Of a DNA stretch of 6,573 nucleotides, positions 1 to 6,567 are shown piece by piece. How positions within the stretch are numbered: position 1 is the stretch's first letter; every line of letters begins with the position of its first letter. The position numbers and the translations under genes were made by a program. Below the pieces are notes generated by a model. It saw only the letters and a list, made by a program, of their open reading frames with translations. It was not told the DNA's origin and did not search any database. The stretch is taken from the NCBI GenBank assembly GCA_903933475.1, contig CAIZKE010000248.1:1-6573 (forward strand), in the 5' to 3' direction. Source of the DNA: an uncultured Alphaproteobacteria bacterium (GTDB taxonomy: Bacteria; Pseudomonadota; Alphaproteobacteria; Caulobacterales; Caulobacteraceae).

Positions 1-395
1 CTGCGTTTGAGTCCCTCAGCGGCGCCCTGCGCCACCCGGAGGTCTGGCCGGCGGTCTATGTCCGGTTCGAGGCGGGCATTCTCCAGGCCCTCGGATTTGG
101 CCTGGATCTTTCCAGGTGCGCAGCGACGGGGACGACGGATGACCTGGTCTGGGTCTCGCCCCGCACCGGGCGGGCCGTGTCCCGCGCTGCGGGTGAACCC
201 TACCGGGATCGGCTGCTTGTCCTGCCGCCCTTCCTCCTGTCGGCGCAAGGCGGGCTCTCCGCCGGCGATATCGGGGCAGGCCTGCGCCTGACGGGTCATT
301 TCCTGGACACCTGCCTGTTCGCGCCCCTGAACCGCCCCCTGCCGCCGGCCCGGGTCTGGCTCCATGACCGGCTCTCCGAGGCGAACCGGCTCTAG
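1..395 (+). CDS. recO: DNA repair protein RecO, C-terminal part (5' end outside window)
   Basis: RecO is a cytoplasmic recombination mediator that works with RecR (and RecF) to load RecA onto SSB-coated single-stranded DNA during gap and break repair. The frame is open from base 3 and gives the last 130 residues before TAG at 393-395; full RecO proteins are about 240 residues, so the N-terminal OB-fold is missing and what remains is the helical C-terminal domain. Recognisable family stretches are YVRFEAGILQALGFGLDLSR, CAATG, the segment WVSPRTGRAVS, and PYRDRLLVLPPFL. The protein ends with an LTGHFLDTCLF helix and a PLPPARVWLHDRL tail, which is typical of alphaproteobacterial RecO. The four-cysteine zinc site of some RecO proteins is not evident here. 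The gene lies 85 bases upstream of parC on the same strand, an order I recall from Caulobacter relatives (era-recO-parC). Identification rests on remembered family motifs. Confidence 0.88.
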   Translation, partial: AFESLSGALRHPEVWPAVYVRFEAGILQALGFGLDLSRCAATGTTDDLVWVSPRTGRAVSRAAGEPYRDRLLVLPPFLLSAQGGLSAGDIGAGLRLTGHFLDTCLFAPLNRPLPPARVWLHDRLSEANRL

Positions 396-480
396 CGGCT
401 GCACCCCGGGTGACGCGGGGGCGCCGGCACCCTAAGCAGGATCGGATGCTGGCCCCTGCGATTCGCTCACCGACCGCTCA

Positions 481-2724
481 ATGACCGATACCCTGGCTCC
501 GCCCCCCGAGGGCGACCGTACAATTGACGAGCCACTGACCGAGGCCCTGTCGCGGCGGTACCTGGCCTATGCCCTGTCGACCATTACGGGCCGGGCCCTG
601 CCGGATGTGCGCGACGGCCTGAAGCCCGTCCATCGGCGGCTGCTCTTCGCCATGCGCCAGCTGAGGCTGGATCCGACCTCGACCACCAAGAAGTGCGCCC
701 GCGTCGTCGGCGACGTGATCGGCAAGTATCATCCTCATGGGGATTCCGCCGTCTACGAGGCCCTGGTCCGCCTCGCCCAGAACTTCGCCCAGCGCTATCC
801 CCTCGTGGACGGGCAGGGGAACTTCGGCAATATCGACGGCGATAACGCGGCCGCCATGCGATACACGGAGTGCCGGCTCACCCTGGCCGCCCAGCTCCTG
901 CTGGAGGGGATCGACGAGGACGCGGTCGATTTCCGCGAAACCTATGACGGCGAGGAAGAAGAGCCCGTCGTCCTGCCGGCAGGCTTCCCCAACCTCCTGG
1001 CCAACGGTTCGAGCGGCATTGCGGTGGGCATGGCGACCTCCATCCCGCCACACAATGTCTCCGAGCTGATCGAGGCCTGCCTGCGGATTCTCGAGCAACC
1101 GGACATCTCGACGGCGGAACTCCTCGCCCTGGTCCCCGGCCCTGACTTTCCGACCGGGGGCGTGATTGTCGAGTCCTCCGAGAGCCTGCTTGAGGCCTAC
1201 GAGACCGGACGGGGCGGCGTGAGGGTGCGTGCCCGCTGGGAACGCGAGGATATGGGGCGCGGCCTCTGGCGCATTGTCGTCACCGAGATTCCCTATCAGG
1301 TGAAGAAGGCCGACCTGGTCGAGCAGTTGGCCGACCTCATCGAGACGCGGAAGGCGCCCCTGCTGGGTGACATCCTGGATGAGAGCGCCGAGGACGTCCG
1401 GCTGGTGCTGGAGCCCAAGTCGCGGAATGTCGAACCCGAAGTGCTGATGGAGAGCCTGTTCCGGCTCTCTGCGCTCGAGGCGCGGATCCCGGTCAACATG
1501 AATGTGCTGGACGCCCGGGGCACACCAGGGGTGATGGGACTGAAGGCGCTCCTGCAGGCCTTCCTGAATCACCGCCGGGAGGTTGTCGCCCGCCGGGCCC
1601 GCTACCGGCTCGCGCGCATCGAGTCCCGGCTCCATATCCTCGACGGCCTGATCATCGCCTTCCTCAACCTTGACGAGGTGATCCGCATTGTCCGCCAGGA
1701 GGACGAGCCCAAGGCCCGGCTGATCGAGATCCTTGAGCTCTCGGACCTGCAGGCCGAGGCGATCCTGAACACCCGGCTTCGCCAACTGGCCCGGCTTGAG
1801 GAGATGGAGCTCCGGCGCGAACATGCGGAACTGGCCGAGGAGCGGGATGGGCTGACCGCCCTCCTGGGGTCGGAAAAGGCCCAGTGGAAGCTGGTTGGCC
1901 TGGGCCTGCGGGACGTCCGGGATCTCCTCGAGAAGGACGGCAGCCTGACCCGCCGCCGCTCGAACTTCGAGACGGCACCCTTGGTAGACGCCGGTGCCGC
2001 CCTGGAGGCGCTGATTGTCCGCGAGCCGGTCACGGTCATCCTGTCAGAGCGGGGCTGGATCCGCACCATCAAGGGCCGGGTCGAGGACCCCTCGGAGATC
2101 AAGTACAAGGAAGGTGACGCCCAGGGCTTCATCATCCCGGCGGAAACCACGGATAAGATTCTGCTTTTCGCCTCTGACGGGCGGTTCTTCACCCTTGCCT
2201 GCGACAAGCTTCCGGGCGGACGGGGCCATGGCGAACCCCTCCGGCTCATGCTCGAACTGGACGACCGGACAGAGATCGTCGCGGTCTTCCCGCATCGCCC
2301 CGGCGCGCGCCGGCTGATTGCCTCCACCGAGGGCTACGGCTTCCTCCTGCCCGAGGCGGAGGCTGTCGCCATGCGCAAGGCGGGCAAGCAGGTCCTGACG
2401 GTCGGCAAGGGCAAGGCCGCCTTCGCCCTTCCTGTTGAGGGCGACCATCTTGCCGTCATTGGCGACAACGGGAAGGTCCTGGTCTTTCCGCTGGAGGAGC
2501 TGCCGGAGATGCCGCGCGGCAAGGGGGTCAGGCTTCAGGGCTACCGGGAGGGTGGCCTGCGTGACGCCCTCGTGTTCCGCGCTGAGGACGGGGCCGCCTG
2601 GATCGACGCTGCAGGCCGCACCCGCGCCTGGCCGGAGTGGCGGGACTGGGCGGGACGCCGGGCGAGCTCCGGCCGCGCCGCGCCAAGGGGGTTCCCCACC
2701 AGCCGCCGTTTCCGCCCGGCCTGA
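481..2724 (+). CDS. parC: DNA topoisomerase IV subunit A (ParC)
   Basis: ParC is the DNA-cleaving subunit of topoisomerase IV (ParC2ParE2), the type IIA enzyme that unlinks daughter chromosomes and relaxes supercoils with ATP supplied through ParE. The protein has 747 residues, close to the usual 740-770. The N-terminal winged-helix/tower region carries RALPDVRDGLKPVHRR (38-53) and the quinolone-contact helix YHPHGDSAVYEAL (83-95). The catalytic tyrosine is Tyr128 in AAMRYTECRL. GSSGIAVGMATSIPPHN (176-192) is the conserved breakage-reunion motif. A coiled-coil/C-gate section runs through about 360-480, including LNTRLRQLARLE (429-440). From about 510 to the end lies a degenerate beta-pinwheel; MRKAGKQVL (631-639) sits where GyrA has its GyrA box, and the lack of a canonical box favours ParC over GyrA. 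Start: ATG 481 gives the acidic leader and LSRRYLAYALSTI expected of alphaproteobacterial ParC. No Shine-Dalgarno is visible in the 20 bases before it. It may be cotranscribed with recO; the partner gene parE is not in the window. Confidence 0.96.
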   Translation: MTDTLAPPPEGDRTIDEPLTEALSRRYLAYALSTITGRALPDVRDGLKPVHRRLLFAMRQLRLDPTSTTKKCARVVGDVIGKYHPHGDSAVYEALVRLAQNFAQRYPLVDGQGNFGNIDGDNAAAMRYTECRLTLAAQLLLEGIDEDAVDFRETYDGEEEEPVVLPAGFPNLLANGSSGIAVGMATSIPPHNVSELIEACLRILEQPDISTAELLALVPGPDFPTGGVIVESSESLLEAYETGRGGVRVRARWEREDMGRGLWRIVVTEIPYQVKKADLVEQLADLIETRKAPLLGDILDESAEDVRLVLEPKSRNVEPEVLMESLFRLSALEARIPVNMNVLDARGTPGVMGLKALLQAFLNHRREVVARRARYRLARIESRLHILDGLIIAFLNLDEVIRIVRQEDEPKARLIEILELSDLQAEAILNTRLRQLARLEEMELRREHAELAEERDGLTALLGSEKAQWKLVGLGLRDVRDLLEKDGSLTRRRSNFETAPLVDAGAALEALIVREPVTVILSERGWIRTIKGRVEDPSEIKYKEGDAQGFIIPAETTDKILLFASDGRFFTLACDKLPGGRGHGEPLRLMLELDDRTEIVAVFPHRPGARRLIASTEGYGFLLPEAEAVAMRKAGKQVLTVGKGKAAFALPVEGDHLAVIGDNGKVLVFPLEELPEMPRGKGVRLQGYREGGLRDALVFRAEDGAAWIDAAGRTRAWPEWRDWAGRRASSGRAAPRGFPTSRRFRPA

Positions 2725-2746
2725 GGCCCCGACCCAATTCCCCGCT

Positions 2747-2773
2747 TTGCGCCGGTCGCGGGCGGCGGCTAGT
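2747..2773 (+). promoter_or_regulatory. Candidate housekeeping (sigma-73-like) promoter for the serine hydrolase gene
   Basis: TTGCGC at 2747-2752 and GCTAGT at 2768-2773 are separated by 15 bases. They resemble the Caulobacter housekeeping consensus (TTGAC-type -35 and GCTA-type -10 with a short spacer). Transcription would begin near 2780, giving a leader of about 20 bases that contains only the ribosome binding site. The pattern match is by eye; the -10 is good and the -35 is imperfect (TTGCG instead of TTGAC). Confidence 0.45.
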
Positions 2774-2789
2774 GTGCGCCTCATTCTTT

Positions 2790-2796
2790 AGGGGGG
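2790..2796 (+). promoter_or_regulatory. Ribosome binding site that decides a TTG start
   Basis: AGGGGGG at 2790-2796 lies six bases before TTG 2803-2805. It is the clearest Shine-Dalgarno-like element of any gene in the window, and it supports the rare TTG start over later in-frame ATG codons, which would remove the signal peptide. Confidence 0.65.
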
Positions 2797-2802
2797 ATTC
2801 CA

Positions 2803-4122
2803 TTGACTCAGTTTTTCCGCAGACTGGCCTCGGCCGTCGCCGTCGCCGCTCTCCTGTCGGCTCCCGCCGTCCAGGCGGCGCCGCGAAAGGCGGTCGCCGG
2901 GACGCCAGAGGCCGTCGGCTTTGACTCCGCGCGCCTGAAGCGCCTCGACGAGGCCATGGCCAAGGTCGTCGCCGACGGTCGCGTGTCCGGCATGACCACC
3001 CTCCTGGTCCGCCACGGGCAGGTGGTCGACTACAAGACCTACGGCAAGAAAGACCTCGCCACCGGCGCGCCGATGGAGAAGGACACCATTTTCCGCATCT
3101 ACTCCATGACCAAGCCGATCACCGGCGTGGCCATGATGATCCTCTTCGAGGAGGGCAAGTGGAAACTGGATGACCCGGTGACCAAGTTCATCCCGGAATT
3201 CAAGAACCTGAAGGTCATGACCGGGGTCGACGACAAGGGCAACATGATCACCGTGCCGGCCGAACGGCCGCCCACCATGCGCGAGATCATGAGCCACACC
3301 GCCGGCTTCGGCTACGGACTGGGCGACAAGCATCCGGTGGACCGGATGTTCCGCGAGAAGCGAGTGCTGGGGGCCACCGGGCTCAACGACATGATCACCC
3401 GGACGGCCGACATCCCGCTCATGTTCCAGCCCGGTACGGCCTGGTCCTATTCGGTGTCCGTGGACATCCAGGGGGCCATCGTCGAGCGGATCAGCGGCCA
3501 GACCCTCGGCGCCTTCATGGAGGCGCGCATCTTTGGCCCGCTCAAGATGGTCGATACCGGTTTCTACGTTCCCGCCGGAAAGACGGATCGTCTGGCGACC
3601 CTCTACATGACGGATCCCAAGACCCGACAGAACACGCTCGCCACCGCCATCTTCGACAACCCGCCGCCGGATTACACCAAGGCCCCGGCCATGGAGTCCG
3701 GCGGCGGCGGCCTGGTCTCGACCACCAGCGATTACGGCCGCTTCTCCCAGATGCTGCTGAACGGCGGCGAGTTGGACGGCGCCCGGATCCTCGCCCCGGC
3801 CTCGGTGGAGCTGATGGGAACCAATGTCATCCCGAAGAGCGTCCTGGTCACCACCAACGGCACCTCAGGCTCGCGCTTCAATGAGGCCATCGGCTTCGGC
3901 CTGGACTTCATGGTCAACATCGACCCCCGGGCGGCGGGTAGCCTCGAAGGCAAGAACACCATGAGCTGGGGCGGCGCAGCCGGGACCTGGTTCTGGGTGG
4001 ATCCGACCAATGACCTCTACTTCGTGGGCATGGTCCAGCGCCTCGGTGGCACCGGCGGCGAGGACCTGGGCACGGCCGCCCGGACCCTGACCTACCAGGC
4101 CCTGGTCGACCCGGCGAAGTAG
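2803..4122 (+). CDS. Exported serine hydrolase, class C beta-lactamase / EstB esterase superfamily
   Basis: This is a serine acyl-enzyme hydrolase of the large family (PF00144, COG1680) that includes AmpC, DD-peptidases and EstB-type esterases. The true substrate cannot be read from sequence; an esterase or peptidase is likelier than a resistance enzyme. The protein has 439 residues. Residues 1-25 are a Sec signal peptide (basic FFRR, a hydrophobic AVAVAALL core, cleavage after VQA), so the mature enzyme should be periplasmic. The nucleophile motif SxxK is S101-M-T-K104 in FRIYSMTKPITGVAMMILFE. The tyrosine motif is Y216-S-V in WSYSVSVDIQG, with Val where AmpC-type enzymes have Asn. The third box is WGGAAGT (389-395), the W-G-G form seen in EstB-like esterases, in place of KTG. 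MSHTAGFGYG (163-172) is another family block. Start: TTG 2803 with AGGGGGG six bases upstream. It follows parC by 78 bases and appears to have its own promoter; a strong hairpin lies after it. There is no ampR-like regulator alongside. Confidence 0.87.
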   Translation: MTQFFRRLASAVAVAALLSAPAVQAAPRKAVAGTPEAVGFDSARLKRLDEAMAKVVADGRVSGMTTLLVRHGQVVDYKTYGKKDLATGAPMEKDTIFRIYSMTKPITGVAMMILFEEGKWKLDDPVTKFIPEFKNLKVMTGVDDKGNMITVPAERPPTMREIMSHTAGFGYGLGDKHPVDRMFREKRVLGATGLNDMITRTADIPLMFQPGTAWSYSVSVDIQGAIVERISGQTLGAFMEARIFGPLKMVDTGFYVPAGKTDRLATLYMTDPKTRQNTLATAIFDNPPPDYTKAPAMESGGGGLVSTTSDYGRFSQMLLNGGELDGARILAPASVELMGTNVIPKSVLVTTNGTSGSRFNEAIGFGLDFMVNIDPRAAGSLEGKNTMSWGGAAGTWFWVDPTNDLYFVGMVQRLGGTGGEDLGTAARTLTYQALVDPAK

Positions 4123-4153
4123 GCGTCGGGGAGGGCTCCAGACCGCGCTTGCG

Positions 4154-4180
4154 GGGGCGGAAACCTTGACTTTCCGCCCC
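4154..4180 (+). terminator. Perfect 10-bp hairpin between the serine hydrolase gene and aspS
   Basis: GGGGCGGAAA at 4154-4163 pairs perfectly with TTTCCGCCCC at 4171-4180 around a seven-base loop, CCTTGAC. A G-U pair (4153/4181) can extend the stem. It begins 32 bases after the serine hydrolase stop codon, as expected of an intrinsic terminator. However, the downstream tract is TTGCGTGCGC rather than a run of T, so termination would be weak or factor-assisted. The loop also contains TTGAC, a -35-like string, so the element may instead belong to the aspS leader or promoter. Confidence 0.5.
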
Positions 4181-4227
4181 TTGCGTGCGCCCTTCCGCGC
4201 CTTGGATTCCGGAGCCCTTGCGACCCC

Positions 4228-6006
4228 ATGCACGCCTATCGCACCCACACCTGCGGCGCCCTGCGCGCCGGCGACACCGGCCAGTCTGTCCGCCTGTCGG
4301 GTTGGATCCATCGCAAGCGCGACCATGGTGGCCTGGTCTTCGTGGACCTGCGTGACCATTACGGCCTGACCCAGCTGGTCTTTGCGCCGGAAACCCCCGG
4401 CTTCGACACCATAGAGCGGCTGCGCGCGGAGAGCGTGATCCGCGTGGATGGTGAGGTGGTGGCCCGTACTCCCGAGACCGTGAACCCCAACCTCGGCACC
4501 GGTGAGGTCGAGGTGCGCGTGCGCGCCGTCGAAGTCCTGTCCGAGGCCGCCGAACTGCCCCTACCGGTGTTTGGTGAGCCCGACTATCCGGAAGAGATCC
4601 GGCTCAAGCACCGGTACCTGGACCTGCGACGCGAGACCCTGCATCGCAACATCGTCCTGCGCTCGAAGGTCATCCACTCGATCCGCAACCGGATGATTGG
4701 CCAGGGCTTCCTGGAGTACCAGACCCCGATCCTGACGGCCTCGTCGCCGGAAGGCGCCCGGGACTTCCTGGTGCCCTCGCGGGTGCATCCCGGGACCTTC
4801 TACGCCCTCCCTCAGGCACCCCAGCAGTTCAAGCAGCTGCTGATGGTGTCGGGCTTCGACCGCTATTTCCAGATCGCCCCCTGTTTCCGGGACGAGGACC
4901 TGCGGGCCGACCGCAGCCTGGAGTTCTACCAGCTCGACGTCGAGATGAGCTTCGTGACCCAGGAGGACGTCTTCGCCGCCATCGAGCCCGTCATGCACGG
5001 GGTCTTCGAGGAGTTCGCCGAGGGCAAGCCGGTCACCCCCTATCCCTTCCCGCGCATCCCCTACCGGGAGGCCATGCAGAAGTACGGCTCCGACAAGCCG
5101 GACCTGCGCAACCCCCTGGTCATGCAGGATGTCTCCGAGCCCTTCCGGGGCGGTGGCTTTGGCGTCTTCGCCCGCATGCTGGAGAGCCCGAAGGCCGCCA
5201 TCTGGGCCATCCCGGCACCGGGCGGCGGCAGCCGGGCCTTCTGTGACCGCATGAACAGCTGGGCCCAGTCCGAGGGCCAGCCCGGCCTGGGCTATATTTT
5301 CTGGCGCGAGGGCGAGGAGGGCGGGGCAGGACCTATCGCCAAGAACCTCGGGCCTGAGCGCACCGAGGCGATCCGCGAACAGCTGGGCCTCAAGGTGGGC
5401 GATGCCGCCTTCTTTGTGGGCGGCGACCCCAAGGTCTTCACCAAGTTCGCCGGCCTGGCCCGCACCCGGGTCGGGACCGAGCTGGGTCTGGTGGACGAGA
5501 ACCGCTTCGAGTTCGTCTGGATCGTCGACTTCCCGATGTTCGAGCTGAACGAGGAGACGGGGCTGGTGGACTTCTCCCACAACCCCTTCTCCATGCCCCA
5601 GGGCGAGCTTGAGGCGCTCAATACCCGCGATCCGCTGGATATTCTCGCCTACCAGTACGACATCGTCTGCAACGGCTATGAGCTCTGCTCGGGCGCCATC
5701 CGGAACCACCGGGCGGACGTCATGCTGCGGGCCTTCGAGATCGTCGGCATGGGCGCTGAGGACGTGGAAAGCGCCTTCGGTGGCATGCTCAACGCCTTCC
5801 GCTACGGCGCGCCGCCGCACGGGGGCCTGGCGCCCGGCATCGACCGGATCGTCATGCTGCTGGCCGGCCAGACGGCCATCCGCGAGGTCATCGCCTTCCC
5901 GATGAACCAGCAGGGCCAGGACCTGCTGATGAGCGCGCCATCGGTGGTGGATGAGCGTCAGCTCAAGGAACTGCACATCCGCACGGCCCTGCCGCTCAAG
6001 GCCTAG
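4228..6006 (+). CDS. aspS: Aspartate--tRNA ligase, probably non-discriminating (Asp/Asn)
   Basis: AspRS is a cytoplasmic class IIb aminoacyl-tRNA synthetase that activates aspartate with ATP and charges tRNA(Asp). The protein has 592 residues, the normal bacterial-type length. Domains in order: N-terminal OB-fold anticodon-binding domain (about 1-110, GWIHRKRDHGGLVFVDLRD at 25-43); motif 1 region (FLEYQTPILTASSPEGARDF, 161-180); flipping-loop/active-site block ALPQAPQQFKQ (193-203); motif 2 (CFRDEDLRADR, 219-229, with ATP-binding Arg221); bacterial GAD insertion (about 285-420); motif 3 (GGLAPGIDRIVMLL, 532-545, with Arg540). His33 occupies the position where discriminating E. coli AspRS has Leu30; His there marks enzymes that also charge tRNA(Asn) for conversion by GatCAB, so a dual Asp/Asn role is inferred. 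Start: ATG 4228 gives the standard MHAYRTHTCG opening; GGAG at 4211-4214 is 13 bases away, too far for a good ribosome binding site. It is convergent with the next gene. Confidence 0.97.
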   Translation: MHAYRTHTCGALRAGDTGQSVRLSGWIHRKRDHGGLVFVDLRDHYGLTQLVFAPETPGFDTIERLRAESVIRVDGEVVARTPETVNPNLGTGEVEVRVRAVEVLSEAAELPLPVFGEPDYPEEIRLKHRYLDLRRETLHRNIVLRSKVIHSIRNRMIGQGFLEYQTPILTASSPEGARDFLVPSRVHPGTFYALPQAPQQFKQLLMVSGFDRYFQIAPCFRDEDLRADRSLEFYQLDVEMSFVTQEDVFAAIEPVMHGVFEEFAEGKPVTPYPFPRIPYREAMQKYGSDKPDLRNPLVMQDVSEPFRGGGFGVFARMLESPKAAIWAIPAPGGGSRAFCDRMNSWAQSEGQPGLGYIFWREGEEGGAGPIAKNLGPERTEAIREQLGLKVGDAAFFVGGDPKVFTKFAGLARTRVGTELGLVDENRFEFVWIVDFPMFELNEETGLVDFSHNPFSMPQGELEALNTRDPLDILAYQYDIVCNGYELCSGAIRNHRADVMLRAFEIVGMGAEDVESAFGGMLNAFRYGAPPHGGLAPGIDRIVMLLAGQTAIREVIAFPMNQQGQDLLMSAPSVVDERQLKELHIRTALPLKA

Positions 6007-6015
6007 GCCCCGGGG

Positions 6016-6567
6016 TCAGCGGGTCGAGGCGCTGCCAGCACAGGCCCTGAGGACCATGCCCCTGGGAAGCTTGACGGCGCCTTGGGCGCAGGCGGCATCA
6101 AGCTGTTCCTGCCTGAGGTTCCGCACGCCGCTCAGGTCGACGCCCGAAAAGACCACGCCCTTGAGGCTGGCCCCTTCCAGATCGCTGCCGGTGAAGCTGA
6201 CGCCCCGGATCCAGGCGCTGTCCAGGCGGACTTCCCTGAGGCGTGCGCCCTCGAAGTCAGCGCCGGTGATGTTTGCCCCGGTCAGGTCGCTACGGGAGAG
6301 GTCAGACCGGCTGAAGTCCGCGCCGGTCAGGCTGGCGTCCCTGAGATCGGCGCCGATCAGGACCGACCCCGAGAAATTCGCCCCCAGGAATCGGGCGCCG
6401 GAAAGCTGCCGTCCCGAAAGGTCGCAGCCGACGCAGGCACCGCCGAAGCTGACCATCCGGGGGATGTCGCGTTCGGGAACTACGGTCAGGGCCTGGGCTG
6501 CCATGGGCGCCACGAGGAGGCCGCCGGCGAGGACCGGGCAAAGCCTTCTGAAAACGACACCAAGCAC
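6016..6567 (-). CDS. Exported pentapeptide-repeat protein
   Basis: This is a pentapeptide-repeat protein (PF00805 type) of 183 residues, predicted to fold as a right-handed quadrilateral beta-helix. Its function is unknown. Residues 1-26 look like a Sec signal peptide (RR at 7-8, core VLAGGLLVAPMAA, cleavage after AQA), so it should be periplasmic or exported. Residues 49-148 are 20 consecutive pentapeptides of A/D-L/F-x-G-x type. They are flanked by C45-V-G-C48 on the N side and by a cap on the C side, QLDAACAQGAVKLPRGMVLRAC, which carries C160 and C176; the second pair could form a disulfide. The start used is GTG at 6567-6565, giving a well-shaped signal peptide. Only six bases remain upstream in the window, so a start farther upstream, the ribosome binding site and the promoter cannot be judged. 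An internal ATG (residue 22) would destroy the signal. Its stop codon lies nine bases from the aspS stop codon, tail to tail. Confidence 0.83.
   Translation of the reverse strand: MLGVVFRRLCPVLAGGLLVAPMAAQALTVVPERDIPRMVSFGGACVGCDLSGRQLSGARFLGANFSGSVLIGADLRDASLTGADFSRSDLSRSDLTGANITGADFEGARLREVRLDSAWIRGVSFTGSDLEGASLKGVVFSGVDLSGVRNLRQEQLDAACAQGAVKLPRGMVLRACAGSASTR
6124..6423 (-). repeat. Run of 20 pentapeptide units (15-base coding periodicity)
   Basis: Residues 49-148 of the pentapeptide-repeat protein divide into 20 units with no interruption, for example DLSGR, QLSGA, RFLGA, NFSGS and, at the end, DLEGA, SLKGV, VFSGV, DLSGV. The central residue of every unit is Leu, Phe or Ile. Four units make one turn, so this is five complete coils. 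In the DNA the periodicity shows as degenerate 15-base units with recurring GCGCCGGTCAG-like strings on the + strand (for example near 6260-6350). ACVGC (44-48) keeps the register and could be a 21st unit, with Cys at the centre. Confidence 0.85.

Noticed and set aside
7..291. Separate small protein starting at ATG-like codons in the first 300 bases (frame 1)
   Set aside because: It overlaps the recognisable RecO frame throughout and has the Arg/Ser/Pro-rich composition of an out-of-frame shadow.
404..420. CCCCG / CGGGG hairpin in the recO-parC gap as a terminator
   Set aside because: Only five pairs with a seven-base loop and no following T-run; such short GC stems are common by chance at this base composition. 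I see no other promoter or terminator in 396-480.
478..1824. A 448-codon open frame on the - strand opposite parC, and a similar 471-codon frame opposite aspS (4561-5976)
   Set aside because: Long antisense frames are expected in GC-rich genes because stop codons are rare. The translations have low-complexity, shadow-like composition and match no family, while the + strand frames encode unmistakable ParC and AspRS.
2718..2728. GGCC-TGA-GGCC around the parC stop codon, and CCCGC/GCGGG at 2741-2762, as a parC terminator
   Set aside because: The first is a four-base stem with a three-base loop. The second has a 12-base loop and overlaps the candidate promoter. Neither has a T-run.
4166..4227. 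TTGAC at 4166 as a complete housekeeping promoter for aspS
   Set aside because: No GCTA-like or TATAAT-like -10 lies at suitable spacing; the region 4183-4200 is C-rich. It is kept only as a possibility in the hairpin finding.
6016..6567. Pentapeptide-repeat protein as a Qnr/MfpA-like protector of the topoisomerase IV encoded in the same window
   Set aside because: The protein has a signal peptide, so it should not meet DNA topoisomerases. It is more than 3 kb from parC, on the opposite strand, with two unrelated genes between.
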